From JANNSX01 sp031403155 (GTDB lineage: Bacteria > Pseudomonadota > Alphaproteobacteria > Rhizobiales > Hyphomicrobiaceae): a stretch of DNA of 64,000 bases. How positions within the stretch are numbered: position 1 is the stretch's first letter; the number at the start of each line of letters is the position of its first letter. A program made the translations under genes and the position numbers. Below, in pieces: positions 42,627 through 51,804 of the stretch. Under the pieces are notes generated by a model that saw only the letters and a list, made by a program, of their open reading frames with translations, was not told where the DNA came from and searched no databases. The stretch spans positions 1-64,000 of the forward strand of contig JANNSX010000092.1 in assembly GCA_031403155.1 (NCBI GenBank), written 5' to 3'.

Positions 42627-43952
42627 ATGACAAAGTGGAACTGGGCTTTGGCTAGAGCACTTTGCGACCAAGTGGATACCGGTTGGTCGAAGACAAGTGC
42701 TCAAGGCCAACAACCGAGACCGGCTTTCCGATTCGCAAGGATCGGAAAACGGCCTAGGCGCGCGCGGCTCGCGGCTTTCGCGCGGCTCGCGGCCCTCGCG
42801 CTCATCGCCGCGCTGACAGCCGGCGCCTCACCCGCGCTCGCCCAATCCTGCAGCGAGGAGGAGATCGGGCGCGTCATCGACGAGACGGGCGTCATTCTCC
42901 GCCAGATCAATGACGAGTATTCGCCCAAGCTCACCGCCAAGCTCGAGATCGTCGCCGCCACGCGCGACCTCTCCGAGACCCAAGTCGCCGATTACGCGCG
43001 CGAGCTGATGCGCGATCCCGAAATCACGGCCGCCGAGGTGCGCGCGAGCGAGTTGCTCGGCCGCATCGAAGCCATCGGCGACGAGGCCACGGGCGGCGCC
43101 GCCGACTGTGAGAAGCGCAAGGCCATCGAGGCGAACGCCGCGGAGCTGCGTGACGCGTTGACGGCTAAGTACCGCATCCTCTTCGCCAACATCGATGCCG
43201 ACCTCTCCGGCAAGTCGAAACAGGACGCCGAGCCCGACGAACCCGCCGCCGAGCCCAAGGTCGCCGAGGTGGCGCCCAAGGTCGAGGAGCCCACCGCGCC
43301 CAAGACTTCGGAGCTCGCACTCGAGCCGTTACCGCCCGAGGAAGAGGTCGCGACCCTCCCCGGTACCGATTGGTCGGCGGATCAAGACGCCGGCTCCTCC
43401 GGCATTGTCGACTATGAACCCGCCGTCCCCAACACCGGCCCGCGGCTCTCGGCGCTCGACGAAGAGCTCACGACCTATTCGTCCGACGAGATCTTATCGG
43501 CAGGCAAAGGCTTTTTCGGCTCCGTCACGACAGGCATGGCGAGCGTCGTCACCTATGCGTTCCAACAGGCGGGCCGGCCGAGCGGCTACATCTTCGGCAA
43601 CGAGGGCAGCGTCGCCTTCATCGCCGGCTTGCGCTACGGCAAAGGCCGCCTGCACACGAAGCGCGGCGGCAGCCGCACCGTCTACTGGCAGGGCCCCTCG
43701 ATCGGCACCGATGCAGGCGCCGAGGGCGCGCGCACGCTCATCCTCGTCTACAATCTGAAGGAGCCGATCGACATCTTCGCCCATTTCGGCGGCGTCGATG
43801 GCGCGGCCTATGTGGTCGGCGGCGTCGGCATCACCTTTCTCACCGATGGCGACCTGGTGCTTGCTCCGATCCGCTCGGGGATCGGCCTCCGGCTCGGCGC
43901 CAACATCGGCTACCTGAAATTCACACCCGAGCGCTCGATCATTCCGTTTTGA
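42627..43952 (+). CDS. EipA-like DUF1134 envelope protein with extended N-terminal part
   Basis: The 441-aa secreted protein has, as its last about 160 residues, a DUF1134 domain: GKGFFGSVTTGMASVVTYAF, RPSGYIFGNEGSVAFIAGLR, VYWQGPSIG, FGGVDGAAYVVGGVG, then PIRSGIGLRLGANIGYLKFT. Brucella EipA of this family is a periplasmic protein for envelope stress resistance and is about 200 aa. Here an extra about 220 residues precede it: residues 12-44 encoded by a family-2 repeat, a signal peptide (AALALIAALTAGASPALAQ), a coiled-coil-like helical region with two cysteines and a Pro/Glu-rich linker. The ATG at 42627 has GGAAAG upstream, and no later start precedes the signal peptide. Confidence 0.83.
   Translation: MTKWNWALARALCDQVDTGWSKTSAQGQQPRPAFRFARIGKRPRRARLAAFARLAALALIAALTAGASPALAQSCSEEEIGRVIDETGVILRQINDEYSPKLTAKLEIVAATRDLSETQVADYARELMRDPEITAAEVRASELLGRIEAIGDEATGGAADCEKRKAIEANAAELRDALTAKYRILFANIDADLSGKSKQDAEPDEPAAEPKVAEVAPKVEEPTAPKTSELALEPLPPEEEVATLPGTDWSADQDAGSSGIVDYEPAVPNTGPRLSALDEELTTYSSDEILSAGKGFFGSVTTGMASVVTYAFQQAGRPSGYIFGNEGSVAFIAGLRYGKGRLHTKRGGSRTVYWQGPSIGTDAGAEGARTLILVYNLKEPIDIFAHFGGVDGAAYVVGGVGITFLTDGDLVLAPIRSGIGLRLGANIGYLKFTPERSIIPF
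42653..42757 (+). repeat. Family-2 CTAG-type repeat, copy B (inside the EipA-like gene)
   Basis: It is bounded by CTAG at both ends (42653 and 42754). It contains AGAGCACTTTGCGACCAAGT, GGATACCGGTTGGTCGAAGA, AGTGCTCAAGGCCAACAAC and a palindrome CCGATTCGCAAGGATCGG-like. It encodes QVDTGWSKTSAQGQQPRP, homologous to the peptide encoded by copy A. Confidence 0.85.
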
Positions 43953-43969
43953 GGGATGGGGGAGCGAGC

Positions 43970-43992
43970 GAAGGCGCGCAGCGCCTTCATTT
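43970..43992 (+). terminator. Hairpin terminator after EipA-like gene
   Basis: GAAGGCGC, loop GCA, GCGCCTTC, then ATTTC: a perfect 8-bp stem 17 bp after the stop codon. The T-run is short. Confidence 0.65.
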
Positions 43993-44133
43993 CCCCGGAC
44001 AGCCCTGCATCAGAAGGGGGAGGACTGGGAGCGGCGTCCCTCCGAGCGATTTGCGGGCCATGCGATGGCACTGCTATCACTGCGGCGGCCATCCTGGCCT
44101 CGCATCCTTAACCAAGCCGTTACAGAGCCCGCC

Positions 44134-45240
44134 ATGTCCCGTCCGACGCCGCAACCCGGCATTCTCGACATCGAGCCCTACATCCCGGGCGAAAGCGCGC
44201 TGCCTTCGGGCGTGAAGCCTGTGAAACTCTCCTCCAACGAGGCGGCGCTGGGGGCGAGCCCTTTAGCCGTGGCCGCCTATCGCGAGGGTGCCGACCACCT
44301 CGAGCGTTATCCCGACGGCTCGGCGACGGCGCTCCGCAGGGCCATCGCCGCCCACTATGGACTCAATGCCGACCGGATCGTCTGCGGCGCGGGCTCGGAC
44401 GAGCTGCTGAGCCTGCTCGCCCAGACCTATCTCGGCCCCGGCACCGAGGCGATCCACACGGCACACGGCTTCCTCGTCTATCCGATCGCCACGATGGCGC
44501 GCGGGGCAAAGCCGGTCGTGGCGCCGGAGAAGAACCTGCAGACCGATGTCGATGCGATCCTGAAGCTCGTCAACGAGCGGACGCGCCTCGTCTGGCTCGC
44601 CAACCCGAACAATCCGACCGGAACCTACATCCCCTTCGACGAGGTGAAGCGGCTGCATCGCGGGCTGCCCGGGAATGTCGTGCTGGTGTTGGACGCGGCC
44701 TATGCCGAGTTCGTACGCAAGAACGATTACGAAGCCGGCATCGAGCTGGTGGCGACCTCCGAGAATGTCGTTATGACGAGGACCTTCTCGAAGATTTACG
44801 GCCTCGCCGGCGCACGCCTCGGCTGGGCGTACTGCCCCGGGCACATCGCGGATGCGCTGAACCGCGTGCGTGGGCCGTTCAACGTGACGAGCGGCGCACT
44901 GGCGGCCGGCGTCGCCGCACTCGCCGACAAGGCACATTTCGAGGCGAACCTCGCCCACAACGACCGCTGGCTCGAACGTTTTGCAACGGAGTTCAAGGCA
45001 ATCGGTCTGGAACTCACGCCGAGCGTGTGCAATTTCCATCTGGTGCAGTTCCCGGAGACGGGAGCCAAGGCCGCGCCGGCCGCGGATGCGTACCTCAAGT
45101 CGAAAGGCATCATCCTGCGCCGCATGGACGGCTATGGCCTGAAGCAGGCGCTGCGTCTCACCATCGGCACGGACGAGGAGAACTCGAAGGTGATCGCCGC
45201 CCTGAAGGACTTCATGAGTGGGAACGGAGCCAACGCATGA
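44134..45240 (+). CDS. hisC: Histidinol-phosphate/aromatic aminotransferase
   Basis: The 368-aa fold-type I aminotransferase has PVKLSSNEAALGAS, RYPDGSATALRRAIA, CGAGSDELLSLLAQ, WLANPNNPTGTYI, VLDAAYAEF and the Schiff-base lysine in TFSKIYGLAGARLG. The start is ATG 44134 (MSRPTPQPG). Its stop overlaps the prephenate dehydrogenase start (ATGA), a conserved pair in alphaproteobacteria. Here it probably serves both histidine and tyrosine/phenylalanine synthesis. Confidence 0.9.
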   Translation: MSRPTPQPGILDIEPYIPGESALPSGVKPVKLSSNEAALGASPLAVAAYREGADHLERYPDGSATALRRAIAAHYGLNADRIVCGAGSDELLSLLAQTYLGPGTEAIHTAHGFLVYPIATMARGAKPVVAPEKNLQTDVDAILKLVNERTRLVWLANPNNPTGTYIPFDEVKRLHRGLPGNVVLVLDAAYAEFVRKNDYEAGIELVATSENVVMTRTFSKIYGLAGARLGWAYCPGHIADALNRVRGPFNVTSGALAAGVAALADKAHFEANLAHNDRWLERFATEFKAIGLELTPSVCNFHLVQFPETGAKAAPAADAYLKSKGIILRRMDGYGLKQALRLTIGTDEENSKVIAALKDFMSGNGANA

Positions 45241-46178
45241 GCGCGCCCCTGTTCGAGCGTGTCGCGCTCATCGGCATCGGCCTGATCGGCTCCTCGCTCA
45301 GCCACGCCATGCGACGGCGCGGGCTTGCGCGCGAAATCGTCGGCCATGCCAAGAGCCCGGAGACACGCTCCAAGGCGCTGTCGCTCGGGTTGATTTCGAA
45401 GGCGTTCGAAACGGCAGAAGCCGCCGTCGAGGGCGCCGATCTCGTCATCCTCTGTGTGCCGGTTGGAGCGTGCGGAGCGATTGCCGAACAGATCGGGCCG
45501 AAGCTCGCCAAGGGCGCCATCGTCACCGATGTCGGCTCGGTCAAGGGCGCGATCATTGCGAGCGTCGGCCCGCATCTGCCGGCGGGCGTGCATTTCGTCC
45601 CCGGCCATCCCATCGCCGGCACGGAGCATTCAGGACCTGAGTCCGGCTTCGCCGAGTTGTTCGACGGCCGCTGGACGATCCTGACGCCGCCGGAAGGCAC
45701 CGACCCCAAGGCGGTCGAAAAGCTGAAAACCCTCTGGGAGCAATGCGGATCGAACGTCGAGATCATGACGGCCGAGCATCACGATCTCGTGCTCGCCATC
45801 ACCAGCCACGTGCCGCACCTGATCGCCTACAACATCGTCGGCACGGCGGACGATCTTCAGACCGTCACGAGCTCCGAGGTCATCAAATTCTCGGCCGGCG
45901 GTTTCCGTGATTTCACGCGCATCGCCGCCTCCGATCCGGTCATGTGGCGCGACGTCTTCCTCAACAACAAGGAAGCGGTGCTCGAGATGCTCGGCCGCTT
46001 TAACGAGGACCTGGCCCAGCTCCAACGGGCTATCCGCTGGGGCGACGGGCCCATGCTCGAGGCCTTCTTCACGCGCACGCGGGAGATCCGCCGTGGCATC
46101 GTTGCCGCCGGACAGGACACCGCGGGGAGGTCGCTTTATCAAAGCCGATCCGCCAACGAACCGCCGGTGAAGTCCTAA
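45237..46178 (+). CDS. tyrC: Prephenate/arogenate dehydrogenase
   Basis: The 313-aa protein has the N-terminal NAD(P) motif VALIGIGLIGSSLSHA, catalytic-region HPIAGTEHSGPESGF and VEIMTAEHHDLVLAITSHVPH, and a C-terminal dimerisation helix region. It oxidatively decarboxylates prephenate or arogenate to the tyrosine precursor. The start is ATG 45237, within the hisC overlap. The gene is called tyrA or tyrC in related genomes. Confidence 0.9.
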   Translation: MSAPLFERVALIGIGLIGSSLSHAMRRRGLAREIVGHAKSPETRSKALSLGLISKAFETAEAAVEGADLVILCVPVGACGAIAEQIGPKLAKGAIVTDVGSVKGAIIASVGPHLPAGVHFVPGHPIAGTEHSGPESGFAELFDGRWTILTPPEGTDPKAVEKLKTLWEQCGSNVEIMTAEHHDLVLAITSHVPHLIAYNIVGTADDLQTVTSSEVIKFSAGGFRDFTRIAASDPVMWRDVFLNNKEAVLEMLGRFNEDLAQLQRAIRWGDGPMLEAFFTRTREIRRGIVAAGQDTAGRSLYQSRSANEPPVKS

Positions 46179-46182
46179 GCCC

Positions 46183-46866
46183 ATGTCCGACCTCTGGGTG
46201 TTCGGCTACGGCTCGCTGATGTGGAATCCGGGCTTTCCTTATGAGGAGGCCCATCGCGCCGTGCTCACCGGCTTTCACCGCGCGCTCTGCATCTACTCGA
46301 CCGAGTATCGCGGCACGCCGGAGCGCCCCGGCCTCGTGTTCGGGCTCGATCAGGGCGGCGCCTGCGAAGGCGTTGCCTTCCTGGTGCCGGCGCCGTCGCG
46401 GCCTGCAACGCTCCACTATCTCGCCGAGCGCGAGCTCATCACCGGCATCTACCGTCTGGCGCACAGGAACATCGCCCTCGAGGATGGGAGCGGGCGGAAC
46501 GTGACGGCGATCTGCTGCATCGTCGAGCGTCGGCATCCGCAATATTCGGGGCGGCTGAGCCTCGCCGAACAGGCGGCGATCGTGCGCTCGAGCCGCGGCC
46601 GCTTCGGCCTCGACCTCGACTACGTGCTCTCAACCCACCGGCATCTGGACGAACTCGGCATCCGCGACCGGGCGCTCGACCGGCTCGTCGGGATGATCGG
46701 GACCTGCTGGCATCTGCCCGAGACCGAGATGACGCCGCGCGAGCGGGCGCACCGCCTCAGGCTCATCACGCTGCCGCCGGGTCCGGGCGGCCGCCAGCCA
46801 AGGCGGCCGAGATTACCCTCGCTCAAGGCACTGAGACGGAGCCACCGGAGACGGTTGGGGTTGTAA
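46183..46866 (+). CDS. Gamma-glutamylcyclotransferase, ChaC-like
   Basis: The 227-aa protein begins LWVFGYGSLMWNPGFPYEE, the YGSL motif of ChaC enzymes that split glutathione to 5-oxoproline and Cys-Gly. It also has RGTPERPGLVFGLDQGGACEG and YLAERELITGIY with the catalytic glutamate. The C-terminus is arginine-rich. It is 4 bp after tyrC, so co-transcribed. It converges with 46877 at a 10-bp gap. Confidence 0.9.
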   Translation: MSDLWVFGYGSLMWNPGFPYEEAHRAVLTGFHRALCIYSTEYRGTPERPGLVFGLDQGGACEGVAFLVPAPSRPATLHYLAERELITGIYRLAHRNIALEDGSGRNVTAICCIVERRHPQYSGRLSLAEQAAIVRSSRGRFGLDLDYVLSTHRHLDELGIRDRALDRLVGMIGTCWHLPETEMTPRERAHRLRLITLPPGPGGRQPRRPRLPSLKALRRSHRRRLGL

Positions 46867-46876
46867 TTGAAAGTGC

Positions 46877-47479
46877 TCAGGCAACTCGCTTGCGCTTTGC
46901 CGGCGATTTCGCCTTGCCCTTGCGCGCCAGCTTCGCAACCGCAGTGGTGAGTGCCGCCTTGTCGAAATGGTTCGGATCGAAATCCTCGCCGAGCCATTCC
47001 GTGATTTCCTCGTGGCGGTCGTGATCGGGATCTTCGAGGGCTTCGACCATCTCCGCATAGCCCCAGGGGCCACCGCAATCCTCCGGCGGGCACGCTCCGC
47101 TCGCATCGACGAGGCGTGGATAGACAACGCCGTCCTCCGCCTCGAACAGCCGCTCGACTTTGACCTTGTGCAGCCAGTCGTCGCCGAAGTCGTAGACGTA
47201 GTCGAAGGTTTTGCTCTTTTGTGACGCCAAAAGTTCGGCGAGCGACCCCTTGTTCGCGTTGTGCGACTTGACGCCCATGGGAAAGCCGAAATCTTCCATC
47301 GGGAGACCCCAGCGCTCCTTCCGCGTCCTGAACTCATAGAGGTGATAGTTGAGCCAGGGCATCGCCGCCTGAACGACGAGATGCAGGCGCGCGAGCGTGA
47401 TGTCGACAGGAACTTCGACCACCCGTACCGGGGGCGGCGTGACATCGGTCAGCTGGATACGGAGGTGGGCGATGAGCAT
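46877..47479 (-). CDS. Plasmid pRiA4b ORF-3-like family protein
   Basis: The 200-aa protein has the PRiA4_ORF3 domain: ADVxxPPVRVVEVPVD-like N-terminus (LTDVTPPPVRVVEV), WLNYHLYEFRTRKERWG, DYVYDFGDDWLHKVKVE, CPPEDCGGPWGYAEMVEAL and FDPNHFD. The family, related to IS1096 TnpR-like proteins, is widespread with unclear function. I choose ATG 47479 over a GTG two codons upstream. Confidence 0.88.
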   Translation of the reverse strand: MLIAHLRIQLTDVTPPPVRVVEVPVDITLARLHLVVQAAMPWLNYHLYEFRTRKERWGLPMEDFGFPMGVKSHNANKGSLAELLASQKSKTFDYVYDFGDDWLHKVKVERLFEAEDGVVYPRLVDASGACPPEDCGGPWGYAEMVEALEDPDHDRHEEITEWLGEDFDPNHFDKAALTTAVAKLARKGKAKSPAKRKRVA

Positions 47480-47560
47480 GATCACAGCTTAATCCCGGTG
47501 TGGCAGCACCAGAACATCCGGCGACAAGTCATCCACCGAAATTCGCAGTGTCTTGAGGTC

Positions 47561-47989
47561 TCAGCCCGCGCAGCTGGCGACAGTGCGCGCGCGATCGGCC
47601 TCGGCGGCCAACGTGCCGAAGAGGCCGGCGCGCAGGTCGAACATCAGCGTGGCGCGTGCCGCCTCGCTCTGGGCGAGACTGTGGACGTGCACCTCGTTGG
47701 CGCCGAGCTTGGCGGCGTACTGGCGGATTGCCGCCAGATTGAGCGAGGGAGCATCCGAGCGGGTGCGGTCGATGCGCAAAGCCTCGCGGCGGCCATCGGC
47801 CGTGCGGCGGACGAGCACATAGGCGACCGCCTCGAGCTCCGGGCAGTCGACCAGTTTGAAGACGCCGTGCACGTAGCGGCGGCCCGAGGCGCCACGCCAG
47901 ATGTGGAGGCGATGCACGGGAGCGAGCGCCGTCACGTCCGGCAGTAAGCCGATCGCGCCGCCGAACTCTGATGTCGAGGTCCTGCTCAT
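47561..47989 (-). CDS. Hypothetical protein, 142 aa
   Basis: The ATG is at 47989. It is a soluble protein with alternating beta-strands: LAPVHRLHIWRGASGRRYVH, VFKLVDCPELEAVAYVLVRR, ANEVHVHSLA. I do not recognise it. The codon pattern is typical of the host, so it is probably a real gene. It is the only gene between the pRiA4b-type gene and nrdJ on the minus strand. Confidence 0.65.
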   Translation of the reverse strand: MSRTSTSEFGGAIGLLPDVTALAPVHRLHIWRGASGRRYVHGVFKLVDCPELEAVAYVLVRRTADGRREALRIDRTRSDAPSLNLAAIRQYAAKLGANEVHVHSLAQSEAARATLMFDLRAGLFGTLAAEADRARTVASCAG

Positions 47990-48106
47990 GACTTTGTGGC
48001 CTCTTCAACGCCGTTTCGCATGTCGCTCCGCGATCCGTTGCATCAGCTTCGACCGCGTCCCAGACAAGTGGGAGGATTAATCGGGGTTTCAAGCGGAACT
48101 AAGGCG

Positions 48107-48129
48107 ATAACCTCTTGACAAGCGGTTAT
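48107..48129. other. Near-palindrome of 23 bp
   Basis: ATAACCTCTTG and CAAGCGGTTAT flank a central A with one mismatch between arms. It lies about 120 bp upstream of the 47989 gene and downstream of nrdJ. It could be an operator or a weak terminator for nrdJ. Confidence 0.35.
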
Positions 48130-48246
48130 TCCATGGCGCGTGCGGCTTTATTGTCGCATGAGCCGAGAGCCCTAAGGCCTTGGATTAACATCCATTCAGA
48201 TGGCCCGAGACAGGCTTGTCACGAGCGTTTCCATACAGCCAATACT

Positions 48247-51200
48247 CTACCCGCATTTGGAGAACCCGCATGAGGTGCAGAGCCAGCAGCCTTCCTGGAC
48301 GATGAGCGAAGGCATGTTGCACTTGGGGCAGAATTTGCGGGGCTTGGCTTCGGCTAACGGCGGCTCGGGCGAGCCGGCGGCCACCGCCTCGGTCCGGCGC
48401 CGGTCGAAGGGCAGCGAGACCTCCGGACCTTGCCCCTCCTCGGGCACCATGAAGCCGATATTGATCATATGCGTCTCGATGATCTCGCCGATGGCCGCGA
48501 GCAGGCTCGGAACGAAGCGGCCGCCGAGCCACTGGCCGCCACGCGGATCGAACACGGCTTTCAGCTCCTCGACCACGAAGGAGACGTCGCCGCCGCGCCG
48601 GAACACGGCGCTGATCATGCGCGTCAGCGCCACCGTCCAGGCGTAGTGCTCGAGGTTCTTCGAATTGATGAAAACCTCGAAGGGCCGCCGCCGGCCGCCC
48701 TCGGTGGTGTCGTTGATGGTGATGTACATGGCATGGTCGCTGTCGGGCCATTTGAGCTTGTAGGTCAGGCCCTCGAGCACGGGCTCGCGCTGCAGCGGCT
48801 TCGTCATGTAGACGACATCGGCGTCCGTGCGCTCGGAGCGCGCGGTCACGGACTTTGGCGGCGCTGATGGCGGCGAGGCTTTCTCGGATTTGCCAGGCGC
48901 GATTTCCTTCAGCACCGCACCCGTCACCGGGTTCGGCCGATAGGTCGTGCAGCCCTTGAGGCCGAGCCCATGAGCGTCCAGATAGATGCTCTCGAAGGCC
49001 TCGAAGGAGATGCCTTCAGGGCAGTTGATGGTCTTCGAGATCGAGGAATCGACGTGGCCCTGGACGGCTGCCTGCATCGCGAGGTGGGCGGAGGGTGTCA
49101 GCGCTCCCGCCTTGACGAAGGCGTCCGTCAGCGGCGCGTCCTCGCCCCTCAGATGCCGATAGAGCCGATGCGCATAGTCCTCCACGACCTCGTGGCGCTC
49201 GGCTCCGTCGGGGCCGAGGATGCGCCGGTCGTAGCGGAAGTCGAACACCGGCTCGATGCCGCTCGAGACGTTGCCAGCGAGCAGCGAGATCGTGCCCGTC
49301 GGCGCGATCGAGGTGAGGAGGCCATTGCGGATGCCGTGCTTGGCCAGTGCCTTGCGGAGCGAGGGATCGAGGCGCGCTATGTTCGGCGCCGCGAGATAAG
49401 GCTTCTCATCGAAGAGCGGAAAGGCGCCCTTCTCGCGCGCCAGATCGACGCTCGCCGCATAGGCCGACTGCTCGATGGCGCCCATCCAACGCGCCGCGAG
49501 CACACGTCCCTTCTCGGTCCCATAGCTCGCGCCCAGCATGATGAGCGCATCCGCGAGCCCGGTGATCCCAAGGCCGATCCGCCGCTTCGCCTTCGCCTCC
49601 TTGCGCTGCGCCTTCAGGGGATAGCGCGAGACGTCGATGACATTGTCGAGGAAGCGGACGGCGGTTGCTGTTAGCTCCGTGAGCCGTGATTCATCGAGGC
49701 TCGCATCCGCTTCGAAAGGTTTGCGCACGAGCTGGGCCAGATTGATGGAACCGAGGAGGCAGGCGCCGTACGGTGGCAGCGGTTGCTCGCCGCAATTGTG
49801 GGCATGAAGACCATTGGCATCGAAACAGTTGATGCCGGGAATTTCGACATCGAAGACTTCGGCGGACCCATCCGAAACTAGGCCAGCAACCCGAGCCGTA
49901 AACGGCTCGCGATTGAGCGCGCGCCGATAGCCCTTGAGCGCTCGATCGAGCGCACTTGCTTTGGCGCGATCGGAGAATCCGATGAGATCGCGAAACTGCA
50001 GAAGATTGTCGCCGGCAATGATGAGCTCGAGCTGCTCTGCGGTCGGATAGGCCCGAGTACCGCCCCGGCCGTCCGGAAGCATCGCCTGTCCGGCAGCACG
50101 CCGCCGATAGATTTGGGAAGCGATGCCAAGCCGAAGCAACATGCGCTGCACGGCCGTAAGCCTAGCGCGATCGGATTGCGCTAGGCGAATCGAGACACCC
50201 TTGACCTGCGAGCCTTGCACGGAGCCGTCGCTGTCGAAAAACCCGCGCAAAAAGCCCCGGCAGGCATGGCTCGACGCCCGCTCGAGCGCAGGCGCTATCG
50301 TCTTATCGCCTACCGACATGCCAAGTTTGATGGCGAGATCCCGCAAGCTGCCGAGAGCCAGTCGCCGCTCGGTCCGGCCGGTGACGGTCTGCCATCCCTC
50401 GAAATCGGCGCGATGGGGCAGCGTTCGGGCGGCTTCGAGAGCAGCCGACATCACGCCGGCAACGCCCGATATCCTAGCCTCGGCTTCTTCACCCGCCACA
50501 GCTTGCGGAAGCCAAGCCGACAAAACGGCCTTGTCATCCTTCAGCGTTCCATCGCCGACCAGCAAGCCGAGCAGAAAGCCTTCCTCGAACCTCAACTCGC
50601 CCGGCCATTCGACATCTGACCGATGGTTGCCGATGACAACCTCGTCGCCCACCATCAACTCGTCGGCCCGGCACCACTCGGTCTCCCGCGACCAGCGAGT
50701 CGATCGGACGATCCGGCGCACGCGATGATCCGCGGTCAGCTTGAGACTATGACCTTCGACGGTCTCCAACTGAAACACGGGTTTGACGCCGGTGCTGAAG
50801 AACCCGCGAAGTCCGCTCGGGTGGTCATTGCCGTCCACTCGCGCGGCGAAAGGCCGCCCGGCCAACTCATCGACGCGCCTGGGGCCAACACTCGTGTGGA
50901 CCCAAGTGTCGGCGGTCACGCAAGGGTTCGTCGCGCTGATCGTCTCACAGTAAGCGAGGTTGTTTTGCGAGTTCACCCGGTCGATGAAGATGACGCCGGG
51001 CTCGGCAAAGTCGTAGGTCGCCTGCATAATCTTGCGCCAGAGCGCCTTCGCCTTGAGCGTGCGGAACACCTTGCCCTCGAAGACGAGCGGCCAGTCGGCG
51101 TCGGCCTTGACCGCCGCCACGAAGGCATCCGTCACCAGCACCGAGACGTTGAAGTTGCGCATGCGCGCCGGATCGGACTTGGCCTCGATGAAGGTCTCGA

Positions 51201-51735
51201 TGTCCGGGTGATCGCAGCGGAGCGTCCCCATCATGGCGCCGCGGCGAGCGCCGGCCGACATGATGGTACGGCACATGGCATCCCAGACATCCATGAAGCT
51301 GACCGGACCCGAGGCATCCGCGCCGACGCTGCGGACGGGCGCGCCCTTGGGGCGGAGGGTCGAAAAATCCATGCCGATGCCGCCGCCCTGCTGCATCGTG
51401 AGGGCGCCTTCCTTGACGCCCTCGAAGATGGCCGAGAGGTCGTCCTCGATCCGGCCCATGACGAAGCAGTTGAAGAGGGTGACGTCGCGGCCCGTGCCGG
51501 CTCCGGCAAGGATTCGGCCGGCAGGCAGGAAGGCGAAATCGGCCATGGCCGCATGGAACCGGTCGGCCCACCGCTTCTCGTGGCTCTTCTCCGGTTTGGC
51601 GGCAGCCTCCGCCACCCGGCGGAACGTGTCGTCCACCGTCCGGTCGACCGGCCGGCCGGCCGCGTCCCGGAGGCGGTATTTGAGGTCCCAGATCCGATCC
51701 GAGACCCCGGAAAACGTATTTAATATCTGAGACAT
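48247..51735 (-). CDS. nrdJ: Adenosylcobalamin-dependent (class II) ribonucleotide reductase with intein
   Basis: The 1162-aa precursor would become 786 aa after removal of a 376-residue intein (272-647). The mature enzyme reduces ribonucleotides with B12 as radical source. LFNCFVMGRIEDDL holds the first redox cysteine (Cys90). The active site NPCGEQPLPPYGAC is assembled only after splicing: Asn270-Pro271 from the N-extein and the thiyl-radical Cys648 and Glu650 from the C-extein. The C-terminus carries a zinc-ribbon-like CPKC..CWLCTSCGFSKC used for re-reduction. The ATG is at 51735. A promoter-like TTGACC-17-TACTCT lies upstream. Confidence 0.93.
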   Translation of the reverse strand: MSQILNTFSGVSDRIWDLKYRLRDAAGRPVDRTVDDTFRRVAEAAAKPEKSHEKRWADRFHAAMADFAFLPAGRILAGAGTGRDVTLFNCFVMGRIEDDLSAIFEGVKEGALTMQQGGGIGMDFSTLRPKGAPVRSVGADASGPVSFMDVWDAMCRTIMSAGARRGAMMGTLRCDHPDIETFIEAKSDPARMRNFNVSVLVTDAFVAAVKADADWPLVFEGKVFRTLKAKALWRKIMQATYDFAEPGVIFIDRVNSQNNLAYCETISATNPCVTADTWVHTSVGPRRVDELAGRPFAARVDGNDHPSGLRGFFSTGVKPVFQLETVEGHSLKLTADHRVRRIVRSTRWSRETEWCRADELMVGDEVVIGNHRSDVEWPGELRFEEGFLLGLLVGDGTLKDDKAVLSAWLPQAVAGEEAEARISGVAGVMSAALEAARTLPHRADFEGWQTVTGRTERRLALGSLRDLAIKLGMSVGDKTIAPALERASSHACRGFLRGFFDSDGSVQGSQVKGVSIRLAQSDRARLTAVQRMLLRLGIASQIYRRRAAGQAMLPDGRGGTRAYPTAEQLELIIAGDNLLQFRDLIGFSDRAKASALDRALKGYRRALNREPFTARVAGLVSDGSAEVFDVEIPGINCFDANGLHAHNCGEQPLPPYGACLLGSINLAQLVRKPFEADASLDESRLTELTATAVRFLDNVIDVSRYPLKAQRKEAKAKRRIGLGITGLADALIMLGASYGTEKGRVLAARWMGAIEQSAYAASVDLAREKGAFPLFDEKPYLAAPNIARLDPSLRKALAKHGIRNGLLTSIAPTGTISLLAGNVSSGIEPVFDFRYDRRILGPDGAERHEVVEDYAHRLYRHLRGEDAPLTDAFVKAGALTPSAHLAMQAAVQGHVDSSISKTINCPEGISFEAFESIYLDAHGLGLKGCTTYRPNPVTGAVLKEIAPGKSEKASPPSAPPKSVTARSERTDADVVYMTKPLQREPVLEGLTYKLKWPDSDHAMYITINDTTEGGRRRPFEVFINSKNLEHYAWTVALTRMISAVFRRGGDVSFVVEELKAVFDPRGGQWLGGRFVPSLLAAIGEIIETHMINIGFMVPEEGQGPEVSLPFDRRRTEAVAAGSPEPPLAEAKPRKFCPKCNMPSLIVQEGCWLCTSCGFSKCG
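49795..50922 (-). other. Intein with LAGLIDADG homing endonuclease inside NrdJ
   Basis: It encodes residues 272-647 of the precursor. Block A begins with Cys (CVTADTWVHTSVGPRRVDEL), block B is LKLTADHRV, and the LAGLIDADG motifs are FLLGLLVGDGTL and FLRGFFDSDGSV. Block F is AEVFDVEIPGINCFDANG, and block G ends in HAHN followed by Cys. All splicing residues (Cys1, Thr/His of block B, penultimate His, terminal Asn, Cys+1) are present, so splicing competence is likely. Both endonuclease motifs keep their acidic residues. Confidence 0.94.
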
Positions 51736-51769
51736 AGCCTTGCCGTGGGTCTAGTGGCCGATTGTGCGT

Positions 51770-51798
51770 AGAGTAGCACAAAACGATGTCGCGGTCAA
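51770..51798 (-). promoter_or_regulatory. Putative sigma-70 promoter of nrdJ
   Basis: On the minus strand TTGACC (51798-51793), 17 bp, TACTCT (51775-51770), about 35 bp upstream of the nrdJ start codon. It is a good match to the alphaproteobacterial housekeeping consensus. Confidence 0.5.
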
Positions 51799-51804
51799 GA
51801 AAAT

